Positions 1 through 5,070 of a stretch of 6,674 nt of DNA are shown in pieces (within the stretch, counting starts at the first letter, position 1; every line of letters starts with the position of its first letter). The notes under the pieces were generated by a model. The model had not been told where the DNA came from. It was given only the letters and a program-made list of their open reading frames with translations, and searched no databases. The stretch is from an uncultured Oscillospiraceae bacterium (GTDB lineage: Bacteria; Bacillota; Clostridia; Oscillospirales; Oscillospiraceae). The stretch lies in NCBI GenBank assembly GCA_934636045.1, contig CAKTZP010000116.1, forward strand, positions 1 to 6,674. The letters are read 5' to 3'. Both the position numbers and the translations under genes were made by a program.

Positions 1-944
1 GCGCCGCACAGCGCGCACTTGCCGTCCTTCCAGATGTGGCCGGTGGCCTTGACGACCTCGGTCGCGCCGCATTCGCAGGTCTTGACGCCGTCGGTGGTGC
101 AGGTGGCGGTGCTATCGCCGAACTTATGCTCGTGCTCGGGCTTGGGGTCGGGCTTCTTTTCCCCGACGATGTGGACGGTGTTCTTGTCGATGGCCTCACC
201 GTTGACGGTGGTGCCCTTGGTATCGCCGGTGACGACGGTGGTGCCGACGGGAACGTCGGTCAGGGTGACGTTGTTGGCGACGACAAGGATGATGCCCTTG
301 CCCTCGGGCTTGATGGTGGCGTTGTCTTCATAGGCATAGGTGGTGACGGTCTGATCGAGCAGGCCGACCGCGGAGGAGCGGTTGATGTTCAGCGTGGGGC
401 CGACGACCAGCTTGCCGCCGGAGACGTCCATGCCGTGGATGTAGCCGTTGTTGAGCAGGGCGTTGACATAGCCGGCTGCCCAGGGAGAGCAGGTGGTCAT
501 GTCGGTGGTGCCGACGGTGAGCTTGTCCTCTTCCTTGATGCCCAGCGCGCGGGCGAACATGACAAAGAACATCTCGCGGGTGAGGGTGCCGTTCGGATCC
601 ATCTCGGTGTCGGAGACGCCCTTGAGGATGCCGGCGGCGACGCACTTTGCGACGGCATCGGCGTACCAGTCGGTGGGCTTGACGTCGGTGAGCTTGCTGA
701 TGTCTGCCTTCTCGGTGAGCTTGAGAAGACGAACCATGATCTGACCGGCTTCTGCGCGGGTCATCTGACGGTCGGGGTAGAAGTTGCTGTCGGGCTCGCC
801 CTTGACGATGCCGTAGCCGGACCACTCATCGATGGCCTTTTCCGCCCAGTGCTTTGCCGTATCCTTATAATCGGCGGCAAAGGCGGGGACAGCCAAGACA
901 AACAGCATAGACAGAGCAAGAATGAACGAGATAATTTTTTTCAC
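1..944 (-). CDS. Secreted S-layer-homology (SLH) domain surface protein, 3' end beyond window
   Basis: Reads leftward from a GTG codon (944-942) for 314 codons without a stop, so the C-terminus is missing. An AGGAAAGGAAG Shine-Dalgarno lies about 8 bases before the GTG, and no ATG nearby competes. Residues 1-23 are a signal peptide: KK, a hydrophobic core, then cleavage near AFA-AD. Three SLH repeats follow. SLH1 (about 25-74) has DxxxHWAExAI, YGIVKG and TRAE. SLH2 (about 87-135) has DWYADAV, AGILKG and LTRE. SLH3 (about 148-197) is divergent, with NRSS in place of TRAE. Residues 205-260 are a Thr/Val-rich, beta-like stretch, followed by a KPDPKPEHEH linker and a Cys-rich tail (C282, CEC 290-292, CALC 310-313, with ATGHIW). 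This tail resembles CxCG units common in clostridial surface proteins. SLH domains usually bind pyruvylated secondary wall polymers, so the protein is probably anchored to the wall. Its specific function is unknown. Confidence 0.9.
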   Translation of the reverse strand, partial: MKKIISFILALSMLFVLAVPAFAADYKDTAKHWAEKAIDEWSGYGIVKGEPDSNFYPDRQMTRAEAGQIMVRLLKLTEKADISKLTDVKPTDWYADAVAKCVAAGILKGVSDTEMDPNGTLTREMFFVMFARALGIKEEDKLTVGTTDMTTCSPWAAGYVNALLNNGYIHGMDVSGGKLVVGPTLNINRSSAVGLLDQTVTTYAYEDNATIKPEGKGIILVVANNVTLTDVPVGTTVVTGDTKGTTVNGEAIDKNTVHIVGEKKPDPKPEHEHKFGDSTATCTTDGVKTCECGATEVVKATGHIWKDGKCALCG

Positions 945-1050
945 TTAGAATCTTCCTTTCCTTTTAATGTATCTGCTGTTATTTGTACTGAATCGCGCCG
1001 GGACAGGGCAGGGAATCCTACCACGACGTAATCCGACAGTCTATGGTAAT

Positions 1051-1079
1051 AGTATAGCAAGGGTGTCTGACGTTGTCAA
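1051..1079 (-). promoter_or_regulatory. Near-consensus sigma-A promoter of the SLH protein gene
   Basis: Read on the minus strand, TTGACA (1079-1074) is followed by a 17-base spacer and TATACT (1056-1051). This is a perfect -35, a -10 with five of six consensus bases, and ideal spacing. The start site is expected near 1044, giving a leader of about 100 bases before the GTG. An 18-base A/T homopolymer lies 15 bases upstream of the -35, where an UP-like element could act. The layout suggests strong expression, as expected for a surface protein. Confidence 0.85.
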
Positions 1080-1094
1080 TACCAATGTTAGGTG

Positions 1095-1112
1095 AAAAAA
1101 AAAAAAAAAAAA
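1095..1112. repeat. 18-base A homopolymer upstream of the SLH promoter
   Basis: An uninterrupted run of A on the plus strand (T on the minus strand) lies 15 bases upstream of the -35 of the leftward promoter, at about -51 to -68 relative to the expected start. It is probably intrinsically bent and may act like an UP element. Runs of this length are prone to slippage, so the exact count may vary between cells or be a sequencing artefact. Confidence 0.8.
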
Positions 1113-1126
1113 TAAACTAAAATACT

Positions 1127-1141
1127 GCATCGGAACGATGC
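1127..1141. repeat. Palindrome GCATCG-n3-CGATGC, possible operator
   Basis: A perfect 6-base inverted repeat with a 3-base centre. A related GCATCG-n4-CGATG palindrome lies 94 bases to the right (1221-1236). Shared half-sites in one regulatory gap suggest a transcription factor site. There is no downstream T run, so it is not a terminator. The binding protein is unknown. Confidence 0.4.
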
Positions 1142-1220
1142 CAAATTGGAAACACCGTGACAAAATAGAAACGTCATAGAGAAAAAGAAACGCTGTATTG
1201 CGACGTATCAATCATTTGCT

Positions 1221-1236
1221 GCATCGGCGTCGATGG
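1221..1236. repeat. Second GCATCG...CGATG palindrome, possible operator
   Basis: GCATCG, four bases, then CGATGG. The inner CATCG/CGATG arms pair perfectly, and the left half-site is identical to that of the palindrome at 1127-1141. It lies about 75 bases upstream of the LCP gene -10 element. A third, unrelated palindrome (TGTCA-n3-TGACA, 1246-1258) follows immediately. Together they look like a small operator cluster, but their function is inferred only. Confidence 0.35.
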
Positions 1237-1309
1237 CATGGAATCTGTCATTTTGACAATACATATAACGAAATGGAAAATATTGACTATGGAAATTTCA
1301 ACGATGACA

Positions 1310-1318
1310 TGATATAAT
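1310..1318 (+). promoter_or_regulatory. Extended -10 promoter of the LCP gene
   Basis: TGATATAAT is a perfect extended -10 (TGn plus TATAAT). At 17 bases upstream the -35 position reads TGGAAA, a poor match, so recognition would depend on the extended -10. Two better -35-like words (TTGACA at 1253 and TTGACT at 1283) are too far from this -10 (24 bases for the nearer one). The expected start near 1325 leaves a leader of about 27 bases before the ATG at 1352. Confidence 0.7.
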
Positions 1319-1334
1319 ATAATTGGCAAAGTAT

Positions 1335-1342
1335 AGAAGGAG
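1335..1342 (+). promoter_or_regulatory. Ribosome binding site that decides the LCP start
   Basis: AGAAGGAG ends directly against the upstream ATG at 1343, leaving no spacer. It sits 9 bases before the in-frame ATG at 1352. The second ATG is therefore the likely start and removes three residues from the longest frame. Confidence 0.75.
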
Positions 1343-1351
1343 ATGAAGTGG

Positions 1352-2707
1352 ATGCAAAACGGGCAGAAGAAAGCATGGCCGGACGACGCGCGCCGCGGCA
1401 GCCTCGGCCTTGCGGCGCTGCTGCTGGCGGTGGCAGCCTTTTTTACGTTGGCGGCGACCGCGGCTGCTGCGCTGCTGCGCTTCCGCGCGGCGGAGCTGAC
1501 GGCCGAGCGCATTGCGCTGTTCCGCGCGCTGCTGCTGGTGAGCGCGGGGCTGGCGCTGGGGAGCCTTGCCGCGGCGGTCGCTGCATTTTTTTGCAGGCGG
1601 CAGAAAAACGCACTGGCAGGGCTTGCAGCTGTGCTGGCGCTGCTGGTGTTCGCCGTCTCCTTCGGCGCAACGTATGCGTACCGCTACATGTTCGGCGAAT
1701 TGACGAACGATGACGCGTTTCACGATATCGATGCATCGCAGCTCAGGGTACATGAGCCCGAGGCGGACGGCCGCATTGTCCGCCGGACGGAGCTGCCGGA
1801 GCAGACGCTCTCACCGGAGGAGGTTTTGGGCCGCATCGATATTGAGCAGGTGCAATGGGAGGATCTGACCGACGAGGACATCCCGCCCGACGCGCTGAAA
1901 AAGATGAACTCCGCTGCGCCGGTCAACCACAGCTATCTGCTGGAGGGCGCGGATCAGATTTCGAATTTTCTCCTGATCGGTCTGGATGATTACGGCTCGT
2001 CGGACGCAATGATCATCTTCTCCCTCGACCGTGTGCATCATAAGATCAAGATGATCTCGCTCGCGCGCGATACCTATGTGATGTACCCGGCGTGGGGAAA
2101 GTACGGCAAGCTGAACTATGCCTATAATTTTGGCGGGATCGAGTGGACGGTTGCGACGATCAACTATAATTTTTCTCTGAACATCACGGACTACATTACC
2201 GTAGAAATGGCGGAGCTGGAGAAGATCATCGACCTCGTCGGCGGCGTGGACATTGAGCTGACGGCAGCGGAGGCACCCTACGTCCGCGTCCCGGCCGGAT
2301 GGAATCATCTCAACGGCGAACAGGCGGTCGGCTATGCCCGAATTCGCGAGATCGACAGCGAGGAGGCGCGCACCGGACGCCAGCGCAAGGTGCTGACGTC
2401 CATCCTCAATTCAGTTGTGACGCTGCCGCTGACGGAATATCCGTCGCTCATTCGCGGGTGCCTCGGCCTGTGTCAAACGTCGTTCTCTGCCGATGAGCTG
2501 CTGGCACTGGCCTCAGAGGCGGCGCTGGGCGGCTACGCCATCGAGCAATACGCACTGGTCGCACTGGTCGACTATTGGGGCGGTCAGTTCGGGCCGGGCG
2601 AGCATTTTTACGTCGTCTATGACCTCAATCGCGCCAGCGACACGCTGTACCGGCTGATTTACGAGGAGCTTTATATCTCCGGCTATATGGATCCGGATGA
2701 GCAATGA
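1352..2707 (+). CDS. LytR-CpsA-Psr (LCP) family glycopolymer transferase with three membrane segments
   Basis: A 451-residue protein. LCP enzymes transfer undecaprenyl-linked glycopolymers such as teichoic acids or capsule onto peptidoglycan, outside the membrane. Three hydrophobic helices (about 17-42, 59-81, 86-109) precede the extracellular part. The charge pattern (KK...RR before the first helix, CRRQK between the second and third) puts the catalytic domain outside. The LCP domain spans about 205-370. It shows FLLIGLDD (D212, D213), SSDAMII (D218), SLARDTYV (R239, D240), GKLNYAYNFGG, IDLVGGVDIEL and the YARIREIDSEEARTGRQR block (R330, R332, R340, R343). These match the acidic and arginine residues that bind Mg2+ and lipid pyrophosphate in the family. 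SLARDTYV has Ala where SIPRDTYV is more usual. A single membrane helix is more common in LCP proteins. Which polymer it attaches cannot be read from the sequence. Confidence 0.93.
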   Translation: MQNGQKKAWPDDARRGSLGLAALLLAVAAFFTLAATAAAALLRFRAAELTAERIALFRALLLVSAGLALGSLAAAVAAFFCRRQKNALAGLAAVLALLVFAVSFGATYAYRYMFGELTNDDAFHDIDASQLRVHEPEADGRIVRRTELPEQTLSPEEVLGRIDIEQVQWEDLTDEDIPPDALKKMNSAAPVNHSYLLEGADQISNFLLIGLDDYGSSDAMIIFSLDRVHHKIKMISLARDTYVMYPAWGKYGKLNYAYNFGGIEWTVATINYNFSLNITDYITVEMAELEKIIDLVGGVDIELTAAEAPYVRVPAGWNHLNGEQAVGYARIREIDSEEARTGRQRKVLTSILNSVVTLPLTEYPSLIRGCLGLCQTSFSADELLALASEAALGGYAIEQYALVALVDYWGGQFGPGEHFYVVYDLNRASDTLYRLIYEELYISGYMDPDEQ

Positions 2708-2832
2708 GAATACTGTTCGACAGTTTCCGCGCGCTTTGGATGGGAATTGAGAGATTTTGGCGAAAATTGCAGAAGGAACGGAAGAAATTGTGCGATTTTT
2801 GGAAGAAGGAGGACGGAACTGTCGTTTTTTGA
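2704..2832 (+). CDS. Possible 42-residue amphipathic peptide overlapping the LCP stop
   Basis: Its ATG overlaps the LCP stop codon as ATGA, and the frame runs 42 codons to TGA at 2830-2832. A weak GGATGAG motif lies within the LCP 3' end just upstream. The product begins MRILFDSFRALW and is rich in Phe, Trp, Lys and Arg. Large hydrophobics recur every three to four residues (F5, F8, L11, W12, I15, F18, W19, L22, L29, F32, W33), with basic residues on the other face. This is what an amphipathic, membrane-surface helix would look like. Against it: AGA, ATA and CGA codons are unlike the neighbouring genes, and it resembles no family I know. The stretch could simply be non-coding. If it is not a gene, 2708-2896 has none. 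Confidence 0.35.
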   Translation: MRILFDSFRALWMGIERFWRKLQKERKKLCDFWKKEDGTVVF

Positions 2833-2896
2833 CGAAGGAAAACAATGGCGGCACGGCATCTTTTGTGTTTCAATGGGACAAAAGGATGTGAATGCC

Positions 2897-3154
2897 ATGA
2901 GGAAGCTGGTTCGGTCGGAGAAGCTCCGCTGCGACAATGCAATGGTTGCCACGCTCTGCTACTATCTCCGCCGCGACCGGTGCTTCGGTATCGAGGTCGA
3001 GCTGCGCCGGGGTGCGGAATGCATGCGCGCGCAGCTGCGTGATCTGAGCGAGGACGAGACTGCGGTGCGCGCAACTTTGGAGCGCTTTGCACGCGGAACG
3101 GTCACGCCCTGCGTCCTCCGCGAGGTCTGGGAGGAAGCGGAAGCGGAAAAATAG
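2897..3154 (+). CDS. DUF6514-like small protein
   Basis: An 85-residue cytoplasmic protein with no signal peptide or membrane segment. The start at 2897 is preceded by AAAGG with an 11-base spacer, somewhat long. The frame stays open to 2747, but the upstream Met codons (2747, 2873) lack a ribosome site and the extra residues look non-native. The pattern is MRKLVRSEK, then CYYLRR and FGIEVELRR (about 22-37), then LSEDETAVRATLERFARGTVTPCVLREVWEE (about 50-80, a run with V-T-P near 69). The YYL...(Y/F)GIE(I/V)E beginning and the L..FA...VTP..L.EV.EE ending match my recollection of DUF6514, short proteins common in Clostridia with unknown function. It lies 189 bases after the LCP gene with no terminator between them, so read-through is possible. 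The family assignment comes from memory of its pattern and is moderately sure. Confidence 0.7.
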   Translation: MRKLVRSEKLRCDNAMVATLCYYLRRDRCFGIEVELRRGAECMRAQLRDLSEDETAVRATLERFARGTVTPCVLREVWEEAEAEK

Positions 3155-3184
3155 GAGCTTTCATCGAAAAAACGGAAAAAACAG

Positions 3185-3213
3185 TAGACATTTTGTACGA
3201 GATTTGGTAAAAT
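3185..3213 (+). promoter_or_regulatory. Sigma-A promoter of nrdR
   Basis: TAGACA (3185-3190), a 17-base spacer and TAAAAT (3208-3213) form a good vegetative promoter, each hexamer one base off consensus. The expected start is near 3220, about 28 bases before the nrdR ATG. It lets nrdR and the coupled deacetylase gene be expressed independently of the LCP promoter. Confidence 0.75.
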
Positions 3214-3229
3214 CAACAATATATAGTGT
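3214..3229 (+). promoter_or_regulatory. Candidate NrdR box over the nrdR start site
   Basis: CAACAATATATAGTGT matches the published NrdR box pattern (acaCwATATaTwGtgt, as I recall it) at 14 of 16 positions, including the whole ATATAT core and GTGT end. It starts directly after the -10 hexamer and covers the predicted start site, where bound repressor would block transcription. NrdR boxes usually occur in pairs about 31 bases apart. The word 31 bases upstream (3183-3198) matches at only 8 of 16 positions, mostly in its right half (TTTTGT), so a second box is doubtful. Confidence 0.6.
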
Positions 3230-3247
3230 AAAAAAGGAGAGACTACG

Positions 3248-3703
3248 ATGAAATGCCCATATTGCGGTTATCAGGAAAGCAAGGTCGTCGACTCCCGCCA
3301 CTCTGAGGACGGCGCGAGCATCCGCCGCCGCAGAGAGTGCCTTGCCTGTCAGAAGCGCTTTACCACCTATGAGACGGTGGAAAGCCTGCCGGTGGTCGTC
3401 GTGAAAAAGGACAACAGCCGTGAGCCGTTCGACCGCAACAAGATCCTGCGCGGCATGGTGCGCGCCTGCGAAAAGCGGCCGGTCAGCATGGCCGATATCG
3501 AGGCCGCCGTCACCGAGATCGAGCAGATTGTGCAGAATTCTCTCGAGCGCGAGGTCAGCACCGGCAAGATCGGCGAGCTGGTCATGGAGCGCATCAAGCC
3601 CCTCGACGAGGTTGCTTATGTCCGCTTTGCCTCCGTCTATCGTCAGTTTAAGGACATCAATAGCTTTATGCACGAGCTGACGAAGATTTTGGAGGAGAAA
3701 TGA
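3248..3703 (+). CDS. nrdR: Transcriptional repressor NrdR
   Basis: A 151-residue protein, typical NrdR length and alignable from end to end. NrdR senses ATP and dATP and represses ribonucleotide reductase genes by binding NrdR boxes in their promoters. Residues 1-42 are the zinc ribbon: MKCPYCG (C3, C6) and CLACQKRF (C31, C34), with the DSR (15-17) and RRRREC (26-31) segments typical of the family's DNA-binding part. Residues about 49-136 are the ATP-cone domain, starting [18 protein letters not shown], with KI and the closing [13 protein letters not shown] block conserved. AAGGAGAG lies about 8 bases upstream of the ATG. The stop overlaps the next gene's start as ATGA, so translation of the two is probably coupled. 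No ribonucleotide reductase gene is in the window. Its own promoter carries a candidate NrdR box, suggesting autoregulation. Confidence 0.97.
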   Translation: MKCPYCGYQESKVVDSRHSEDGASIRRRRECLACQKRFTTYETVESLPVVVVKKDNSREPFDRNKILRGMVRACEKRPVSMADIEAAVTEIEQIVQNSLEREVSTGKIGELVMERIKPLDEVAYVRFASVYRQFKDINSFMHELTKILEEK

Positions 3704-4878
3704 AGCAGGCGATCATTGCGCTGACGGTCGTTCTGGCCGTGCTGGTGGCCATTGCCGGCGTGCTGCTGTTCGGATTGGATGGAATGTCCTCCGACGAGAC
3801 GTCTCAAACCACGGATCAGATCCTCACGCTGGCACCGGAGACTACCGCGCCCACCGAGGCGACCACGGAGCCTGCGACTGAGCCGGAGCAGACGCTGGCG
3901 GCGGCTGCGGGTGTGTATGTGCTCGATGGCACGGCGCTGACGGCCTATGCGCTGGACGGTACGGACGTGGTCGCTGCGGACGAATTTTTGCAGGCCGCCG
4001 GGTTGGATGAGCAGGGCTTAGCGCACGCGTCTGACAAGGCGCTGGTGCAGCGGTCGGAGAACGGCATCACGATCAATGGTATGACATTTGACAGTATGGT
4101 TGATGGAACACTTTACGTACCGATTGCATCCGCAGCTGAGGCGATGGGTTATCCGGCCTATGCGCTGGACGGAACGACCTATTATACCCCCGGCGCGCGG
4201 AAGCTCCCTCTGACGGAGAACGTCAATGTGCCGGTGCTGATGTACCATGCGGTCAGCGACGATCTGTGGGGCATCGACGAGCTGTTTGTGAGTCCGTCGA
4301 GCATGGAGGAGCAGCTGAAGTATCTGGTCGACAACGGCTACGATGCGATCTGGTTCGAGGATCTTGCCCATCTGGAGGACTATGATAAGCCGGTCATCCT
4401 GACGTTTGACGACGGATATGACGACAATTATATCGAGCTGCTGCCGCTGCTGCAGAAGTATCATGTCAAGGCAACGGTGTTCGTTATCGGCAATGCGCCG
4501 GGCGTGATTCCCCACAAGATGACCCAGGAGCAGGTGCGCGAGATGTCAGATTCCGGACTGGTGTCCATCCAGAGCCACGCCTATACGCACGACAATATGG
4601 ACGCCATGGACGAGGCCACAACGGACTATGAGCTTTCCGAGAGCCAGAAGGCGATTACGCGCATCACGGGAAAGGTCCCCTATGTCCTGTGCTATCCGAG
4701 CGGAAAATACAATGACTACACGCTGAGCCTGATTGGAAATTACTACAATTTCGGCATCAAAATGGTCGGCGGCTTATACAACACCTCGGATAACCCTTAT
4801 CTGGTCAATCGATATTACGTTTCACGATATACGGATATCAATACGTTTGCATCCTATCTCACCGCCGCCGGAACCTGA
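3700..4878 (+). CDS. Membrane-anchored polysaccharide deacetylase (CE4/NodB) with stalk domain
   Basis: A 392-residue protein. An N-terminal hydrophobic segment (about 4-26) serves as signal anchor, followed by a Thr/Glu/Pro-rich linker (about 32-66). Residues about 100-165 resemble a copper-amine-oxidase-N-type stalk domain, with [17 protein letters not shown] as the telling segment. The catalytic NodB domain begins near VPVLMYHAV and runs to the end. Motif 1 is TFDDGYDDN (T235 to N243), with D237 the likely catalytic base and D238 a metal ligand. Motif 2 is SHAYTH, with metal ligands H293 and H297. Motif 3 is CYPSGKYN (331-338), in the YPSG form rather than RPPYG. The family removes acetyl groups from glycans such as N-acetylglucosamine in peptidoglycan, outside the cell. 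Its true substrate is unknown. GGAGGAG inside the 3' end of nrdR and an ATGA overlap point to translational coupling. A strong terminator follows. Confidence 0.93.
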   Translation: MKQAIIALTVVLAVLVAIAGVLLFGLDGMSSDETSQTTDQILTLAPETTAPTEATTEPATEPEQTLAAAAGVYVLDGTALTAYALDGTDVVAADEFLQAAGLDEQGLAHASDKALVQRSENGITINGMTFDSMVDGTLYVPIASAAEAMGYPAYALDGTTYYTPGARKLPLTENVNVPVLMYHAVSDDLWGIDELFVSPSSMEEQLKYLVDNGYDAIWFEDLAHLEDYDKPVILTFDDGYDDNYIELLPLLQKYHVKATVFVIGNAPGVIPHKMTQEQVREMSDSGLVSIQSHAYTHDNMDAMDEATTDYELSESQKAITRITGKVPYVLCYPSGKYNDYTLSLIGNYYNFGIKMVGGLYNTSDNPYLVNRYYVSRYTDINTFASYLTAAGT

Positions 4879-4926
4879 TTGAAAGCCGTGCCATGCTGAT
4901 TTTCTGCAAGGCTTGCCCAGTTCGCT

Positions 4927-4998
4927 GCGGCAAATCCTGAGCAAGAGCGCTGAAGCTTGGGGGCGGATTGCCGCGTCGCTTCGCTCCCCGCAAGGACC
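4927..4998. repeat. Palindromic intergenic element, probably dispersed
   Basis: GCGGCAAATCC (4927-4937) pairs with GGATTGCCGC (4965-4974), ten base pairs with one bulged A. The right part continues to 4998 as a motif of the form GGATTGC-CG-CGTCGCTTCGCTCC-(C)CGCAAGG. From memory, words of the type ATTGC...CGTCGC..CGCTCC..GCAA are multicopy intergenic repeats in many bacterial genomes, including gut Firmicutes. It lies between a gene end and its terminator, a usual position for such elements. Only one copy is in this window, so its repeat status is inferred. Confidence 0.45.
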
Positions 4999-5023
4999 AA
5001 TAAGGACCATTTACGATCATAAT

Positions 5024-5070
5024 CAGCGCCGGAGGAAGCTGCTTCCTCCGGCGCTGTTTTGCAGTTTTTT
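5024..5070 (+). terminator. Strong intrinsic terminator after the deacetylase gene, shared by convergent genes
   Basis: CAGCGCCGGAGGAAG and CTTCCTCCGGCGCTG form a perfect 15-base-pair stem with a 3-base loop (5024-5056), followed by TTTT, GCAG and TTTTTT. On the plus strand this is a textbook Rho-independent terminator. It begins 145 bases after the deacetylase stop. On the minus strand the same hairpin starts 12 bases past the lipoprotein stop but is followed only by ATTAT, so leftward termination would be weaker. Confidence 0.92.

Larger units (their letters stand above)
945..1351. other. Divergent intergenic regulatory region
   Basis: This 407-base gap carries no credible gene; open frames crossing it are extensions of antisense shadows. 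It is much richer in A+T than the flanking genes. It contains the leader and promoter of the leftward SLH gene (945-1079), the A18 run, three short palindromes (1127-1141, 1221-1236, 1246-1258) and the extended -10 promoter with ribosome site of the rightward LCP gene (1310-1342). No structured RNA class or tRNA was recognised. Confidence 0.7.

Noticed and set aside
328..825. 165-codon minus-strand open frame within the SLH gene, Arg/His-rich
   Set aside because: Out-of-frame shadow of the SLH gene; its composition is typical of a shifted frame.
36..1031. 331-codon plus-strand open frame opposite the SLH gene
   Set aside because: It is antisense to the SLH gene and unusually rich in Gly, Asp and Val from mirrored GC-rich codons. 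It has no ribosome site or recognisable domain, while the minus strand shows a signal peptide and three SLH repeats.
1298..1753. Minus-strand open frames opposite the LCP N-terminus (also 1174-1512 and 1443-1736)
   Set aside because: Low-complexity Arg/Ala/Gln content mirrors the Ala-rich membrane helices of the LCP gene, and there are no start signals.
1811..2308. 165-codon minus-strand open frame opposite the LCP catalytic domain
   Set aside because: The plus strand carries all LCP motifs in order, so this is an antisense shadow.
2712..2724. ACTGT-TCG-ACAGT palindrome just after the LCP stop, as a terminator
   Set aside because: Only a 5-base-pair stem with a 3-base loop, no GC-rich arm and no T run, so it cannot be supported as a terminator.
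2747..2896. N-terminal extension of the DUF6514-like protein
   Set aside because: The frame is open, but the upstream Met codons have no Shine-Dalgarno and the added residues do not match the family, whose members start close to MRKL.
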